From positions 2,831,895 to 2,895,894 of the forward strand of contig NZ_KQ236688.1 of assembly GCF_001183545.1 (NCBI RefSeq): DNA of 64,000 nt, read 5' to 3'. Positions 1-9,377 of the stretch are shown here, in pieces. The DNA comes from Cellvibrio sp. pealriver (lineage in GTDB: Bacteria; Pseudomonadota; Gammaproteobacteria; Pseudomonadales; Cellvibrionaceae). The notes below the pieces were generated by a model. It saw only the letters and a list, made by a program, of their open reading frames with translations. It was not told where the DNA came from and ran no database searches. Positions within the stretch are counted from its first letter, which is position 1; every line of letters begins with the position of its first letter. Position numbers and translations under genes: made by a program.

Positions 1-370
<370 letters not shown>

Positions 371-411
371 TCATTTATTGCTTGGACCGCCCAAGGCCAA
401 TAGTCTGAATT

Positions 412-599
412 GCGTATGCCAAACATACGCGAGCCGTTTTTTTTCGCCAAGTGACTACATACGTATGCAAGTCGGCAAGTGGCAGTTTGCGCCTGAAAAA
501 TTCATAGAATACGTATTCATAACCCGCGAAAAATTTCATACAACCCAAAAAAAGCGGGCTACTCTCAAATGCATACGTATGCAGCTTGAATACGTATGC
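412..599. promoter_or_regulatory. Array of ATACGTAT palindromes, candidate LacI-type operators
   Basis: The space between the divergent GH13 and glucoamylase genes (335-814) holds four ATACGTAT cores at 459-466, 509-516, 573-580 and 590-597. The best are perfect palindromes: GAATACGTATTC at 507-518 and TGCATACGTATGCA at 570-583. A further inverted pair, GCGTATG/CATACGC with a 5-bp spacer, lies at 412-430. Palindromes centred on CpG are typical LacI-family operators, and a LacI-family gene lies nearby at 5873-6913. The link between the two is inference. The rest of the gap (600-800) shows no gene and no promoter that I can call with confidence. Confidence 0.55.
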
Positions 600-814
600 A
601 CGCCCTTGAGTTGATTCTAGCCAACGCCTATGGTGTCGAAATAGTCATTTCTGCTATGACAGGCAAGGCTTATAGCCGGGCGAACATAACAATGCAGTAA
701 ATGCTTCAATTCGAATAAACACCGGATTTTTAATTGGTACTTCCATTTACACACCGATCTACATATCGATCGACAAGAATCATCCAACAAGAGCAATTTA
801 AAGAGAGTGTTGTC

Positions 815-3226
815 ATGAATAATATGAAAAAAAATCTTCTCGCTGTATTTATTGGAAGCAGCCTGTTGTTGTCCGGCTGCTCAGACAAACCAGCATCCAC
901 TGACAACACCAGCACAGTGGCCGTTGCACCAGGCGCGCCGGGAAAAAGTGCGGTATGGGCCTATGCGGGCAAAACCGGAATAGGTACCTCCTACGAGGCA
1001 TACACTAACGGCGGCTATAGCGACACAGGTGCAAGCGGCACCATTTCCAAAGTCTGGTTCTCTATTGCGCAGGGCGTACTTACTGAAACCATGTTTGGTT
1101 TGATTCACGAAGCGCAATTACAAGAGCTGCAATTTTTTATCAAAGGCAGTGACTTTTTGGATGAAGAAAAGAAAGACACTGTTTCCAGCACACACTATCT
1201 CACCACCGATGCGCAAGGCCGCCCGCAATCGCTCGCATACAAAATTGTGAATAAAGATAAAGACGGAAAATACGAAATTGAAAAACATTTTTTCACCGAT
1301 CCTGATTCACAAACATTGATGATGCGCGTCATCGTGCGCGCACAAAATGACGATGTCACCGCTTACCTCTACGCTAACCCGGCGGTTGCCAACACCGGCA
1401 GTAACGACAGTGCAATCTATTCCAATGGTGCATGGACAACTACCGACGGTAACACCAGCATGTCACTCAAAACCAATGCACAAGTCGCACAAAGCACTGT
1501 CGGTTTTGAAGGTGTATCCGATGGACTTGATGATCTAAAAAATAACGGCGCACTCAGCAAACTCTATACCTCCACCGGCGATACCAAAGGCAATGTGGCC
1601 TTCACGCTGGAATTACCTGCCGTGAAAAAAGGTGAAACCGCGCAGTGGGATTTTGTATTGGGCTTCGGTAAAAATGAAACGGAGAGTATCGCCGCTGTAG
1701 AAAAAACCTTAACAACGGGTTACGACAAAGTGCTCGCCCATTACAACGGCGATGGCGATGCAATTGGCTGGCAAGATTTTTTACAAAAATTACCCGCACT
1801 GGAAACCTTATCGGCCACCGCTACTGACGGCGGGAAATTGCTTTACACCAGCGCCATGGTATTAAAAGCACAGGAAGATAAAACCCACGCAGGCGCATTC
1901 ATCGCATCGCTCTCCAACCCTTGGGGCGACACCAAACCGGCAGAGCAATCAGCCACCGGTTATAAAGCGGTATGGCCGCGCGATTTTTATCAAGTTGCAA
2001 TGGCCATGCTGGCACTGGGTGATACTGAATCACCGCGCATCGCGTTTGAATATTTGCAGCAAGTACAAGCGAGCGACAAGATTGCAGGCTACACCGGAAC
2101 ACCCGGTTGGTTCTTGCAAAAAACCCACGTTGATGGCGAACCTGAATGGGTAGGCGTGCAGCTTGACCAAACCGGTATGCCATTAATGCTCGGCTGGCGT
2201 TTGTGGAAAGAAGGTATTCTTAGCGATGCAGAGATTGCTGACTGGTACAAAAAAATGCTCAAGCCCGCGGCCGATTTTTTAGTGGATGGCGGCGCGGTAA
2301 AAATTATGTGGAACGACACTACCATCAAACCACCTTACACACAGCAAGAGCGCTGGGAAGAGCAGCAGGGTTATTCACCATCAACTACCGCAGCTGTTAT
2401 CGCAGGATTGGTGTCTGCTTCTGACATAGCAGCACAAGCAGGTGATACCGAAAGCGCTACAAAATATGCGGCAGCCGCCGATAAATATGCGAGCGAATTG
2501 GAAGCGCGGACTTACACTACATCCGGCTCACTCACCGGTGACTTGGGCAACGGCAATTATTATTTGCGCATCAACGCCAACGACGATCCTAATGACAAAG
2601 GCGCACTTGACACACGCAATGCGCAAGTGATCAGCGATGAATCGCAAGTGATTGACGGTGGCTTTTTAGAATTGGTGCGTTACGGTGTACGCGCCGCAAA
2701 TGACAAGCACATCCTTGAAACCATTCCGGAGTACGACAACCAACAACTGCCTGATTTGCTGCGTCTTAAATACGAATTCACCTTCCCGGGTGTTGAAGGC
2801 AAATTCCCCGGATGGCGTCGCTATGGTATTGATGGCTATGGCGAAGATTTGCAAACCGGTTTTGGTTATGTGGAAGCCAACAACTCCAGCGAGGGGCGCG
2901 GAAGGGTATGGCCGTTCTTTACCGGTGAGCGCGGCCACTATGAATTGCAATTGGCCAAAACCAATAACAGCATCGATATGGAAAAATTGCGCAATACTTA
3001 TGTAAAAGCGATGGAGCTGTTTGCCAACGAGGGCATGATGCTGCCCGAACAAGTGTGGGATGGCGTTGGCAACAATGATGCCTATAACTACGCATTGGGT
3101 GAAGGCACCAACGGCGCGACACCACTGGCATGGACACACGCGGAATACGTGAAATTATTGCGCAGCTACAGCGATGGAAAAGTGTGGGACAGAAACGCAA
3201 GCACTGAAGCGCGCTATGTGAAGTAA
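815..3226 (+). CDS. GH15 glucoamylase (glucan 1,4-alpha-glucosidase), outer-membrane lipoprotein
   Basis: Predicted to cleave glucose from the non-reducing ends of starch and maltodextrins. The start is placed at ATG 815, preceded by AAGAGAG and giving a lipoprotein signal with lipobox LLLSGC (Cys22, Ser at +2, hence probable outer-membrane sorting); the reading frame extends further upstream but that part does not look like a signal peptide. Residues up to about 340 form the beta-rich N-terminal domain of bacterial glucoamylases. The catalytic domain follows, with AVWPRDFYQ near 385, ERWEEQQGYSP near 512 and LPEQVWDGVG near 743. By analogy with fungal glucoamylase, Glu515 (after Trp514) is the likely general acid and Glu745 the general base. 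At 803 residues it is a full-length enzyme. It starts the plus-strand side of the alpha-glucan locus and is followed by a strong terminator. Confidence 0.93.
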   Translation: MNNMKKNLLAVFIGSSLLLSGCSDKPASTDNTSTVAVAPGAPGKSAVWAYAGKTGIGTSYEAYTNGGYSDTGASGTISKVWFSIAQGVLTETMFGLIHEAQLQELQFFIKGSDFLDEEKKDTVSSTHYLTTDAQGRPQSLAYKIVNKDKDGKYEIEKHFFTDPDSQTLMMRVIVRAQNDDVTAYLYANPAVANTGSNDSAIYSNGAWTTTDGNTSMSLKTNAQVAQSTVGFEGVSDGLDDLKNNGALSKLYTSTGDTKGNVAFTLELPAVKKGETAQWDFVLGFGKNETESIAAVEKTLTTGYDKVLAHYNGDGDAIGWQDFLQKLPALETLSATATDGGKLLYTSAMVLKAQEDKTHAGAFIASLSNPWGDTKPAEQSATGYKAVWPRDFYQVAMAMLALGDTESPRIAFEYLQQVQASDKIAGYTGTPGWFLQKTHVDGEPEWVGVQLDQTGMPLMLGWRLWKEGILSDAEIADWYKKMLKPAADFLVDGGAVKIMWNDTTIKPPYTQQERWEEQQGYSPSTTAAVIAGLVSASDIAAQAGDTESATKYAAAADKYASELEARTYTTSGSLTGDLGNGNYYLRINANDDPNDKGALDTRNAQVISDESQVIDGGFLELVRYGVRAANDKHILETIPEYDNQQLPDLLRLKYEFTFPGVEGKFPGWRRYGIDGYGEDLQTGFGYVEANNSSEGRGRVWPFFTGERGHYELQLAKTNNSIDMEKLRNTYVKAMELFANEGMMLPEQVWDGVGNNDAYNYALGEGTNGATPLAWTHAEYVKLLRSYSDGKVWDRNASTEARYVK

Positions 3227-3264
3227 TCGGCCTCGCTCTTTGGCAAGTGCTATACATCAAGCAT

Positions 3265-3295
3265 CCCGTTTTCAATTATTTTGAAAACGGGTTTT
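3265..3295 (+). terminator. Rho-independent terminator after the glucoamylase gene
   Basis: A perfect 11-bp stem (CCCGTTTTCAA, 3265-3275, with TTGAAAACGGG, 3281-3291) closes a TTATT loop and is followed by TTTT. It lies 38 nt after the glucoamylase stop, so the downstream transporter probably has its own promoter in 3296-3440 or depends on read-through. Confidence 0.85.
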
Positions 3296-3445
3296 GCGTT
3301 TAAACACAGCGAGCATTTCGTCCACAATCAACAACACCAAAAGATCAATAAAACAAAAAGATTCACTGAAGCAAATGATGAATTAAAAAAATCACGATAA
3401 GAAAATAAACCTTACCGATAACAACGCTAACAAAGGCGCTACACG

Positions 3446-4909
3446 ATGAAACAACCCACACTCCCCTTCTGGCAAGTCTGGAATGTCAGTTTTGGTTTTT
3501 TAGGGGTACAACTCGGATTTGCATTGCAAAATGCCAACGTCAGCCGTGTGCTGTCGGATTTAGGCGCAGACCTGCATTCACTTTCACTCTTCTGGCTCGC
3601 TGCGCCCATTATGGGTTTGTTAGTGCAGCCAATTGTCGGTGCCGCATCTGACCGCACCTGGAACCGCGTCGGCCGCCGCCGCCCTTACATCCTTGGCGGT
3701 GCGATTGCCGCTGCTATCGGCATGTTGCTGATGCCCAACGCATCGCTATTCGTCGCATTTATGGCACCTATGTTATTTGGTGGAATGATGCTGGCGTTAA
3801 TGGACGGTGCATTTAATGTGACCATGCAGCCGTTCCGCGCACTGGTTGCCGATATGGTGCCCGATGAACAACGCACACTCGGCTACTCCATCCAGGCGCT
3901 GCTGATTAATATCGGCGCTGTAATCGGCTCTATATTGCCGTTTGTGCTCACCAATCTGATCGGGCTGGAGAATACAGCACCTAAAGGTGAAGTCGCTCCT
4001 ACGGTGACCTGGGCGTTTTATATCGGTGCCAGTGCATTATTCCTCACCGTACTCTGGACAGTCATTCGCACCAAAGAATATGCCCCCGCTGATTACAATC
4101 GCTACAAAGGGTTAACGGCTGCAGCACCGGCAGAAAAAAAATCTATTGCGCAACGCTTGGGAAATTTCTGGCAATTATTTATCAATATGCCCAAGACCAT
4201 GCGCCAGCTCGCCGTGGTGCAATTTTTTTCCTGGTTCTCGCTGTTCATTATGTGGGTTTACACCACACCAGCCATCACCCAACATATTTGGGGCATAGAA
4301 GCCAAATGGTTTGATGCCGATTATTTGCATTCACTCGATACCATCCCGCCGGAAATTGCCGCCGCAAAAGGCGCAGCAGGCGACTGGGTGGGGATTATTT
4401 TCGCCGCCTATTCGCTCTTTGCCGCACTCTTTTCGATTGTACTGACACGCATCGCCAATCGTTTTGGCCGCAAGCTCACCTACTCGCTCTCACTACTCGC
4501 GGGTGGTTTGGGTTACATGAGTTTTATTCTGTTTCAAAACCCGGAAGTGGTGCATGTGAATTTGTGGCTGACGCAAGTAGATGTACCCAAAGGCGCGCTG
4601 GAATTATTAATCCCGATGATCGGTATCGGCATTGCCTGGGCTGCAATTCTCGCTATGCCTTACGCGATTCTTGCAGGCTCACTACCGGCGGATAAAACCG
4701 GCGTTTACATGGGCATTTTCAACTTCACGATCGCCGCCCCGCAAATTGTCTCTGGCTTGATTGCAGGGCAAATTTTGAAATACGTTTTCCACAACGAAGC
4801 CATTTATATTTTGGTGCTCGCTGGCGTGTGCATGATACTCGGCGCAATCTCTGTATATTTCGTAAAAGACGCTGAAACAAAAACCGAGTTGACCCCGCAG
4901 GGGCATTGA
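3446..4909 (+). CDS. MFS sugar transporter, maltose/sucrose (SLC45/GPH-like) type
   Basis: A 487-residue inner-membrane permease with about twelve hydrophobic segments, probably a proton symporter for maltose or maltodextrin. Family marks are the N-terminal WNVSFGFLGVQLGFALQNAN segment, the cytoplasmic loop SDRTWNRVGRRRPYI (the MFS loop 2-3 motif in the form used by SLC45-type disaccharide carriers) and the matching loop RIANRFGRKLTYS in the second half. A long extracytoplasmic stretch (about residues 280-310) separates two helices in the C-terminal half. It sits between a glucoamylase and a LacI regulator, which supports maltose or other glucose oligomers as substrate. The substrate is inferred from context and not read from residues. 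Confidence 0.88.
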   Translation: MKQPTLPFWQVWNVSFGFLGVQLGFALQNANVSRVLSDLGADLHSLSLFWLAAPIMGLLVQPIVGAASDRTWNRVGRRRPYILGGAIAAAIGMLLMPNASLFVAFMAPMLFGGMMLALMDGAFNVTMQPFRALVADMVPDEQRTLGYSIQALLINIGAVIGSILPFVLTNLIGLENTAPKGEVAPTVTWAFYIGASALFLTVLWTVIRTKEYAPADYNRYKGLTAAAPAEKKSIAQRLGNFWQLFINMPKTMRQLAVVQFFSWFSLFIMWVYTTPAITQHIWGIEAKWFDADYLHSLDTIPPEIAAAKGAAGDWVGIIFAAYSLFAALFSIVLTRIANRFGRKLTYSLSLLAGGLGYMSFILFQNPEVVHVNLWLTQVDVPKGALELLIPMIGIGIAWAAILAMPYAILAGSLPADKTGVYMGIFNFTIAAPQIVSGLIAGQILKYVFHNEAIYILVLAGVCMILGAISVYFVKDAETKTELTPQGH

Positions 4910-4921
4910 TATTTTGAAGTT

Positions 4922-4960
4922 CAAAAAAAGGTCTGCCAATTTTTATTGACAGACCTTTTT
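4922..4960. terminator. Bidirectional terminator between convergent genes
   Basis: The stem AGGTCTG-C-CAAT / ATTG-A-CAGACCT (4929-4940 with 4945-4956, one C-A mismatch) has a TTTT loop, a T-run on the plus strand (4956-4960) and an A-run on the other side (4922-4928) that is a T-run on the minus strand. It can therefore end both the transporter gene and the convergent membrane-protein gene that ends at 4988. Confidence 0.85.
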
Positions 4961-4987
4961 ACAGCATTAATAAACAACCGTACTCTG

Positions 4988-5830
4988 TCAAATCGATATA
5001 GGGCATTGAATTATTGCTTTTCCATTTTCAGCAGTTTTTACATAATCTATTGTCATTACATTAAAGATAATTTCATATTCATCCAGCCTATCCTTCCAGT
5101 ATTTCTGCAACGCAACAGAGGGAAGTAACTCATTCATTTCTTCAAGAGTTGCATTGAACACGTAATTCAATTTAGATAGTTTTATTATGTGCCCAATGAC
5201 ACCAGCAGATAATTTTTTATATTCCAAACTCAATTGAAAATTGAGTTTATCTCTATTTTCAGGACTTTCCGTAGCGAGAAAAATTGCTAAATTTGCAATT
5301 GAGTTTCGCCCTGGGTTTCTTCTACTAACCGAGCTTTCAACCAAACCATTTATAGCCACCCAAAACTCATCTGAGAATTCAATAGCATTCAGATACAATG
5401 ATTTTTCAAACTCCTCAATCTGCCTGTCCGCAGCCGATTCCAATAGTTTTAATTTATGTTCTTTATCTGCAAATACATTCTGATTAGCAAGCAAACTATT
5501 CGACGCTATTAATTCTCGCCTAGTTAAATTCAGCTCCTTTCTAGTTTCCATTAATGTTTGTCGCTGAATGGTTATCGTCCACATAACCAATCCCAATGTG
5601 CATATTCCAACCAAGGGATTTACCAACCCACCAATAAAATCACCAAATTGCCCAAACTGTTCAGGCCCACCCCAATTATTATTTTCAACTAGTGGCGAGG
5701 TTAAATAAAAATACATCATTACAATTAGAACAATCGTTATTAATATAAAAATCACTGAAAAATCAAACACCAACGATCTAGGCTTTTCTTCATCACCAGA
5801 GTCAATATCCAAATCGCTTTTATCCGACAT
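4988..5830 (-). CDS. Two-helix membrane protein with coiled coil, resembles putative phage abortive-infection (putAbiC) proteins
   Basis: Function not established. The start is placed at the second Met (5830), which has GGAG seven bases upstream; a longer frame reaches 5857 without a better site. The 280-residue protein has an acidic cytoplasmic start, a transmembrane helix at about residues 22-45, a second at about 65-90 preceded by FGQFGDFIGGLVNPLVGICT, then a basic coiled-coil-like stretch (RQTLMETRKELNLTRREL) and a soluble C-terminal domain. The GDFIGG...NP pattern before the second helix, followed by a TIxxQ helix end, recalls the putAbiC family (putative phage abortive-infection proteins); this is pattern memory and not a search result. 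It is AT-rich: one 60-base line within it (5461-5520) has 22 G+C, against 31 in a line of the adjacent regulator (6121-6180). It follows the LacI gene by 42 nt on the same strand and may be co-transcribed with it. Confidence 0.6.
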   Translation of the reverse strand: MSDKSDLDIDSGDEEKPRSLVFDFSVIFILITIVLIVMMYFYLTSPLVENNNWGGPEQFGQFGDFIGGLVNPLVGICTLGLVMWTITIQRQTLMETRKELNLTRRELIASNSLLANQNVFADKEHKLKLLESAADRQIEEFEKSLYLNAIEFSDEFWVAINGLVESSVSRRNPGRNSIANLAIFLATESPENRDKLNFQLSLEYKKLSAGVIGHIIKLSKLNYVFNATLEEMNELLPSVALQKYWKDRLDEYEIIFNVMTIDYVKTAENGKAIIQCPISI

Positions 5831-5872
5831 AAAAAGCTCCAATCTAGTGCTATACACTTCCCCAATAAAAAA

Positions 5873-6913
5873 CTACTTCTTAACCGGCTTAGCCCCACAC
5901 GAGCCACGCACAATTAATTTTGCGGGCAGCAGCATGGATTCCGGGCGTTCGCCTTCGACGAGCATTAGCAAATTTTCTACTAATAATTCACCGGCGAGTA
6001 AGGTGTCTTGTTGAACAGTGGAGAGGGGTGGATGAGTGTAGGATGCCATGGGAATATCGTCGAAGCCCATGACTGCAACGTCATTGGGAATGTGCATTCC
6101 TGCCTCTTCCAAGGCTTTCATTGCACCGATTGCAATTAAATCGCTCGCGCCAAAAATGGCATCAAAGGGCAACCGGCGCTGCAATAAACTGAGCGTTGCT
6201 TTGTAACCTTCTTCTTCTGAAGTTTCTGCGGCAACTTGCAGTTTTGGATTTATTTCAATTCCCGCTTCTTGCAGTGCTTTGCAAAAGCCGTGATAGCGGT
6301 CTGCAAACTCTGGACTGTGCTCGGAAACATCGCCAAGGAAGGCGATATTTTTCCGTCCGAGCGATAACAGATGTTTTGCAGCGTGATAAGCACTGTTGAA
6401 ATTATCGCAACCGATGGACACACCTGGCTGACCTTCAAGCACTGGCCCCCAAGTAATAAAATGCGCGCCGACTTCAGTGAGGTAGGTGAGTTTTTTTACG
6501 AAGCTTTCGTAATCGCCATAACCTAAAAAGATAATGCCGTCAGCACGGTTAGCGTCTTCATAATCGGCATGCCAGTCTTCGCTGAATTGCTGGAATGAAA
6601 TCAATAAATCAAATCCGCGTTTTGCCGTTGCGCGGGTAATACTGCCTAGCATGGAGAGAAAAAACGGATTGATTAATGAATTGCCTGTGCCATGGTCTTC
6701 GCACAATAACAGCGCAATGGTTTTGGTTTGTTGTGAGCGTAAGCTGCTCGCGTTTTTGTCTACTTTGTAATTGAGCTCGCGCGCAATTTGTTGGACCTTG
6801 AGGCGTGTCTCTTCATTGACCAACGGGCTATTGCGCAGTGCCCTTGAGACAGTGGATTGGGACACGCCTGCGCGGTAGGCAATGTCAAAGGATGTGGGTT
6901 TATCGTCTTTCAC
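5873..6913 (-). CDS. LacI-family transcriptional regulator, probably of the alpha-glucan locus
   Basis: A 346-residue repressor-type protein. The start codon is GTG at 6913, chosen because GAGGGGA lies seven bases before it and the helix-turn-helix begins at once: FDIAYRAGVSQSTVSRALR (residues about 9-27), then the hinge helix near KVDKNASSLRSQ. The rest is a periplasmic-binding-protein-like effector domain with typical motifs DAIFGASDLIAIGAMKALEE and NDVAVMGFDDIPMASYTHPP. LacI members of this kind normally bind a sugar and release palindromic operators with a central CG. Its position next to a maltose-type transporter and the ATACGTAT array at 412-599 suggest control of this locus. No such palindrome is visible just upstream of its own start. 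The inducer is unknown. Confidence 0.9.
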   Translation of the reverse strand: MKDDKPTSFDIAYRAGVSQSTVSRALRNSPLVNEETRLKVQQIARELNYKVDKNASSLRSQQTKTIALLLCEDHGTGNSLINPFFLSMLGSITRATAKRGFDLLISFQQFSEDWHADYEDANRADGIIFLGYGDYESFVKKLTYLTEVGAHFITWGPVLEGQPGVSIGCDNFNSAYHAAKHLLSLGRKNIAFLGDVSEHSPEFADRYHGFCKALQEAGIEINPKLQVAAETSEEEGYKATLSLLQRRLPFDAIFGASDLIAIGAMKALEEAGMHIPNDVAVMGFDDIPMASYTHPPLSTVQQDTLLAGELLVENLLMLVEGERPESMLLPAKLIVRGSCGAKPVKK

Positions 6914-7024
6914 GTTCTATCCCCTCGCTGTACTTGTATTTTTTTGTAATTGTTGTGATGGGGGCGATACTACATCAACCCCCATTTCAGGTACAGCCTA
7001 GCTCAAAAAGGCCAGATCAACCCG

Positions 7025-8215
7025 TTACACCTCGCGTAACGCCGTTGCTACTGGCAAACGCGCCGCACGGATTGCGGGGAAAAAACCGCCGATAAAACCA
7101 ATAATGGAGGCAAATATAACGCCTTGCACCAACAGATCCGGTGTTACCGCAAAATCAAATACCACTTGGCTAAAGCTCGCGAAATTCAAGGTGGATACGG
7201 TGTAGCCGTTGAATACCAGATACACCACCACCGAGCCAATAATTCCACCAATGATCGCCAGGACCAGCGACTCCACCAGCGTTGATATTGCAACAGGCAT
7301 TGCGCTAAAGCCCAATGCGCGCAAGGTGGCAATTTCACGGGTGCGGTTGGATACCGAGGTGTACATAGTATTTACCGCACCAAAAATGGCTCCGAGCGCC
7401 ATCAAAATAGCGAGCGGGTAACCCACCATTTTAATAAACTTACTCAGTGGCTCAGATTGTTCAGCGAGATAAGCTGATTCACGTTTTACGTCCAGATTAA
7501 ATTTTGGATCAGCCGCTACAGCCTCTTTTACTGTGGAAAAACTATTTTCATCATCCAGCTTTACGCGCACAATTTGATAGCTGTTGCCACGGCGATAAGC
7601 GTTTTGCAAAATTTTGGCATCGCACCATAACTCTGATTCCGCCAATCCACCACCTGACTCAAACACCCCCACCACTGTCCATTCCGTTTGACCAAACTTC
7701 ACCACTGAACCAACGTTCAAATTCGCAAATTGTTTTTGCGCACCGCGCCCTACAATCAATTCATTTTTGCCCGGCTCAAAATTTCGGCCTTCGATAATGT
7801 TGAACGATTTGCGCACCTCAAATGCCATAGCTTCAACACCGCGCAAGGGCGCATTGGCATTCGCCTCTTTGTTGCGCATGGGAATATCGACGATCACAAA
7901 TAATTCCGGTGAACTAACCGGTTTACCATCGCGTTTTGCAATGCCTGGCAAATTGGCAATTTGTTGTGTTTGCTCATAGCCCATACCGCTGCTCATTTCA
8001 GATGTGGCACCGGCACGCATCATAATCAATACATCATCGGCTCCTGCACTGACCATGGTGCGCTGGAAGCCACTCGCCATGGAAAGCACACCAATAAACA
8101 CGCCCACCACACAGGCCACACCAAACACCGCGACAGATGATGTGCCCACACGCTGCGGCAAATTGCGCAAGTTCATAAACGTAATCACAAAAATTTGAGT
8201 AATTGCATTAAACAT
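7025..8215 (-). CDS. ABC transporter permease, FtsX/MacB type (second of a pair)
   Basis: A 396-residue inner-membrane permease of the FtsX-like (DUF214/MacB) class. It has an N-terminal helix at about residues 22-50, a large periplasmic domain to about 265, then three C-terminal helices with the hallmark TREIATLRALGFS between the first two and GGFFPAIRAARLPVATALRE at the end. GGAGG precedes the ATG at 8215. It starts two nucleotides after the preceding permease, so the two are translationally linked and likely form a heterodimer. Pairs of this kind work with a LolD/MacB-like ATPase and a HlyD adaptor to move lipids, peptides or drugs outward, using mechanotransmission; the cargo here is unknown. 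Confidence 0.88.
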   Translation of the reverse strand: MFNAITQIFVITFMNLRNLPQRVGTSSVAVFGVACVVGVFIGVLSMASGFQRTMVSAGADDVLIMMRAGATSEMSSGMGYEQTQQIANLPGIAKRDGKPVSSPELFVIVDIPMRNKEANANAPLRGVEAMAFEVRKSFNIIEGRNFEPGKNELIVGRGAQKQFANLNVGSVVKFGQTEWTVVGVFESGGGLAESELWCDAKILQNAYRRGNSYQIVRVKLDDENSFSTVKEAVAADPKFNLDVKRESAYLAEQSEPLSKFIKMVGYPLAILMALGAIFGAVNTMYTSVSNRTREIATLRALGFSAMPVAISTLVESLVLAIIGGIIGSVVVYLVFNGYTVSTLNFASFSQVVFDFAVTPDLLVQGVIFASIIGFIGGFFPAIRAARLPVATALREV

Positions 8216-8217
8216 AA

Positions 8218-9375
8218 TTAACGCCTCCGCAATGCTGCAACAATATTGAGCCGCAAACCTTGCAGCGCAGGAATAATGCCAGTGAGCAAACCAAACGCAA
8301 ACATGAGCGCAATACCGAATAACATCATGCTATTGGATAAATTTAATCCCGGCAGTGTTGCTGCCATGGATTCAGCCGCACCACTGATAAAAAATTTCGC
8401 AAGCAACAATCCGGCGAGGCCACCGATAAGTGAGATCACAATTGCTTCAGCCAGTACCAGCAACATCACCGCCACATCGGAAAAACCCAGGGTTTTTAGA
8501 ATCGCCAATTCCGGAATTCGCTCGCGAAATGACTGCGCCATGGTATTGCCAGCGACCAACAACATGGTAAAAAACACCGCACCTAAAATTAAGGTAGTGA
8601 TCAACCCTATATCACCAAATTGTTTGGCAAACGATTTGGCAAATTCTTTTTCGCTGCTGGTTTTTGTCTCGGCCGGCGAATTGGCAAACATAGCATCGAT
8701 GGCAGCGGCGACTTGTGCCGATTGTTTGGGATCTTTCACACGAATAATTAACCAACCCAAAGTGCCTTTGCCATACTGGCGCGCCTCATCAAAATAATCG
8801 TAATGCATCAGCATTGCGCTGGTATCGGCGCTTTTGTTTTTTGCTTCATAAATACCTTCAATGACAAATTCCCAAGTGGTGTTGCCATCTTCTTTTGGAA
8901 ACATGCCTTTTAACGGAATGCGGTCGCCAATTTTCCATTTAAACCGCTCAACCAGAGCTTTGCCAATCACCACCCCGATACGATTTTTCTTCCACGCCTG
9001 CATTTGTTCATCGGGCAGCGCGATCATTTCTTTATAAATTTCAAAATAATCTTCTGCGACAATTGGAAACTGGGGGAATTGATTTTTAGGGTCTTGATAA
9101 TACCCACCAAACCAATTCGCCGAGGTTGCGCGGTCAACGCCTTCCAACGATTGTATTTTGGCAAGATAAGATTCGGGTATAGGCTGGATCAAACTGACTT
9201 TATTAATACTCACCAGCCGGTCTTCGCCAGCGATTTCTGCACCCTGATCAAAGGCTGCGGCCAAACTGCGCAGCAAACCAAATAATAAAAATGCAATCAT
9301 GATGGAGAGCAAAGTCAAAATGGTGCGAACTTTTTTACGCCCCAAATTGCTCAATAAAAATTGCAGATAGTACAT
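8218..9375 (-). CDS. ABC transporter permease, FtsX/MacB type (first of a pair)
   Basis: A 385-residue permease with the same layout as its neighbour: helix at about 18-40, periplasmic domain, then three helices carrying FRERIPELAILKTLGFS and GIIPALQGLRLNIVAALRR. GGAGGG lies inside the end of the ATPase gene, upstream of ATG 9375. The two permeases share the junction pattern GGAGG...TTAATTATG at their starts, which fits an old tandem duplication, though their protein sequences have diverged widely. Together with the ATPase, adaptor and second permease it forms a MacAB-like export unit. Cargo not deducible. Confidence 0.88.
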   Translation of the reverse strand: MYYLQFLLSNLGRKKVRTILTLLSIMIAFLLFGLLRSLAAAFDQGAEIAGEDRLVSINKVSLIQPIPESYLAKIQSLEGVDRATSANWFGGYYQDPKNQFPQFPIVAEDYFEIYKEMIALPDEQMQAWKKNRIGVVIGKALVERFKWKIGDRIPLKGMFPKEDGNTTWEFVIEGIYEAKNKSADTSAMLMHYDYFDEARQYGKGTLGWLIIRVKDPKQSAQVAAAIDAMFANSPAETKTSSEKEFAKSFAKQFGDIGLITTLILGAVFFTMLLVAGNTMAQSFRERIPELAILKTLGFSDVAVMLLVLAEAIVISLIGGLAGLLLAKFFISGAAESMAATLPGLNLSNSMMLFGIALMFAFGLLTGIIPALQGLRLNIVAALRRR

Positions 9376-9377
9376 AA

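Noticed and set aside
8246..8797. A 183-codon plus-strand frame opposite the first permease
   Set aside because: Antisense to a clear FtsX-type permease with conserved motifs; no start signal.
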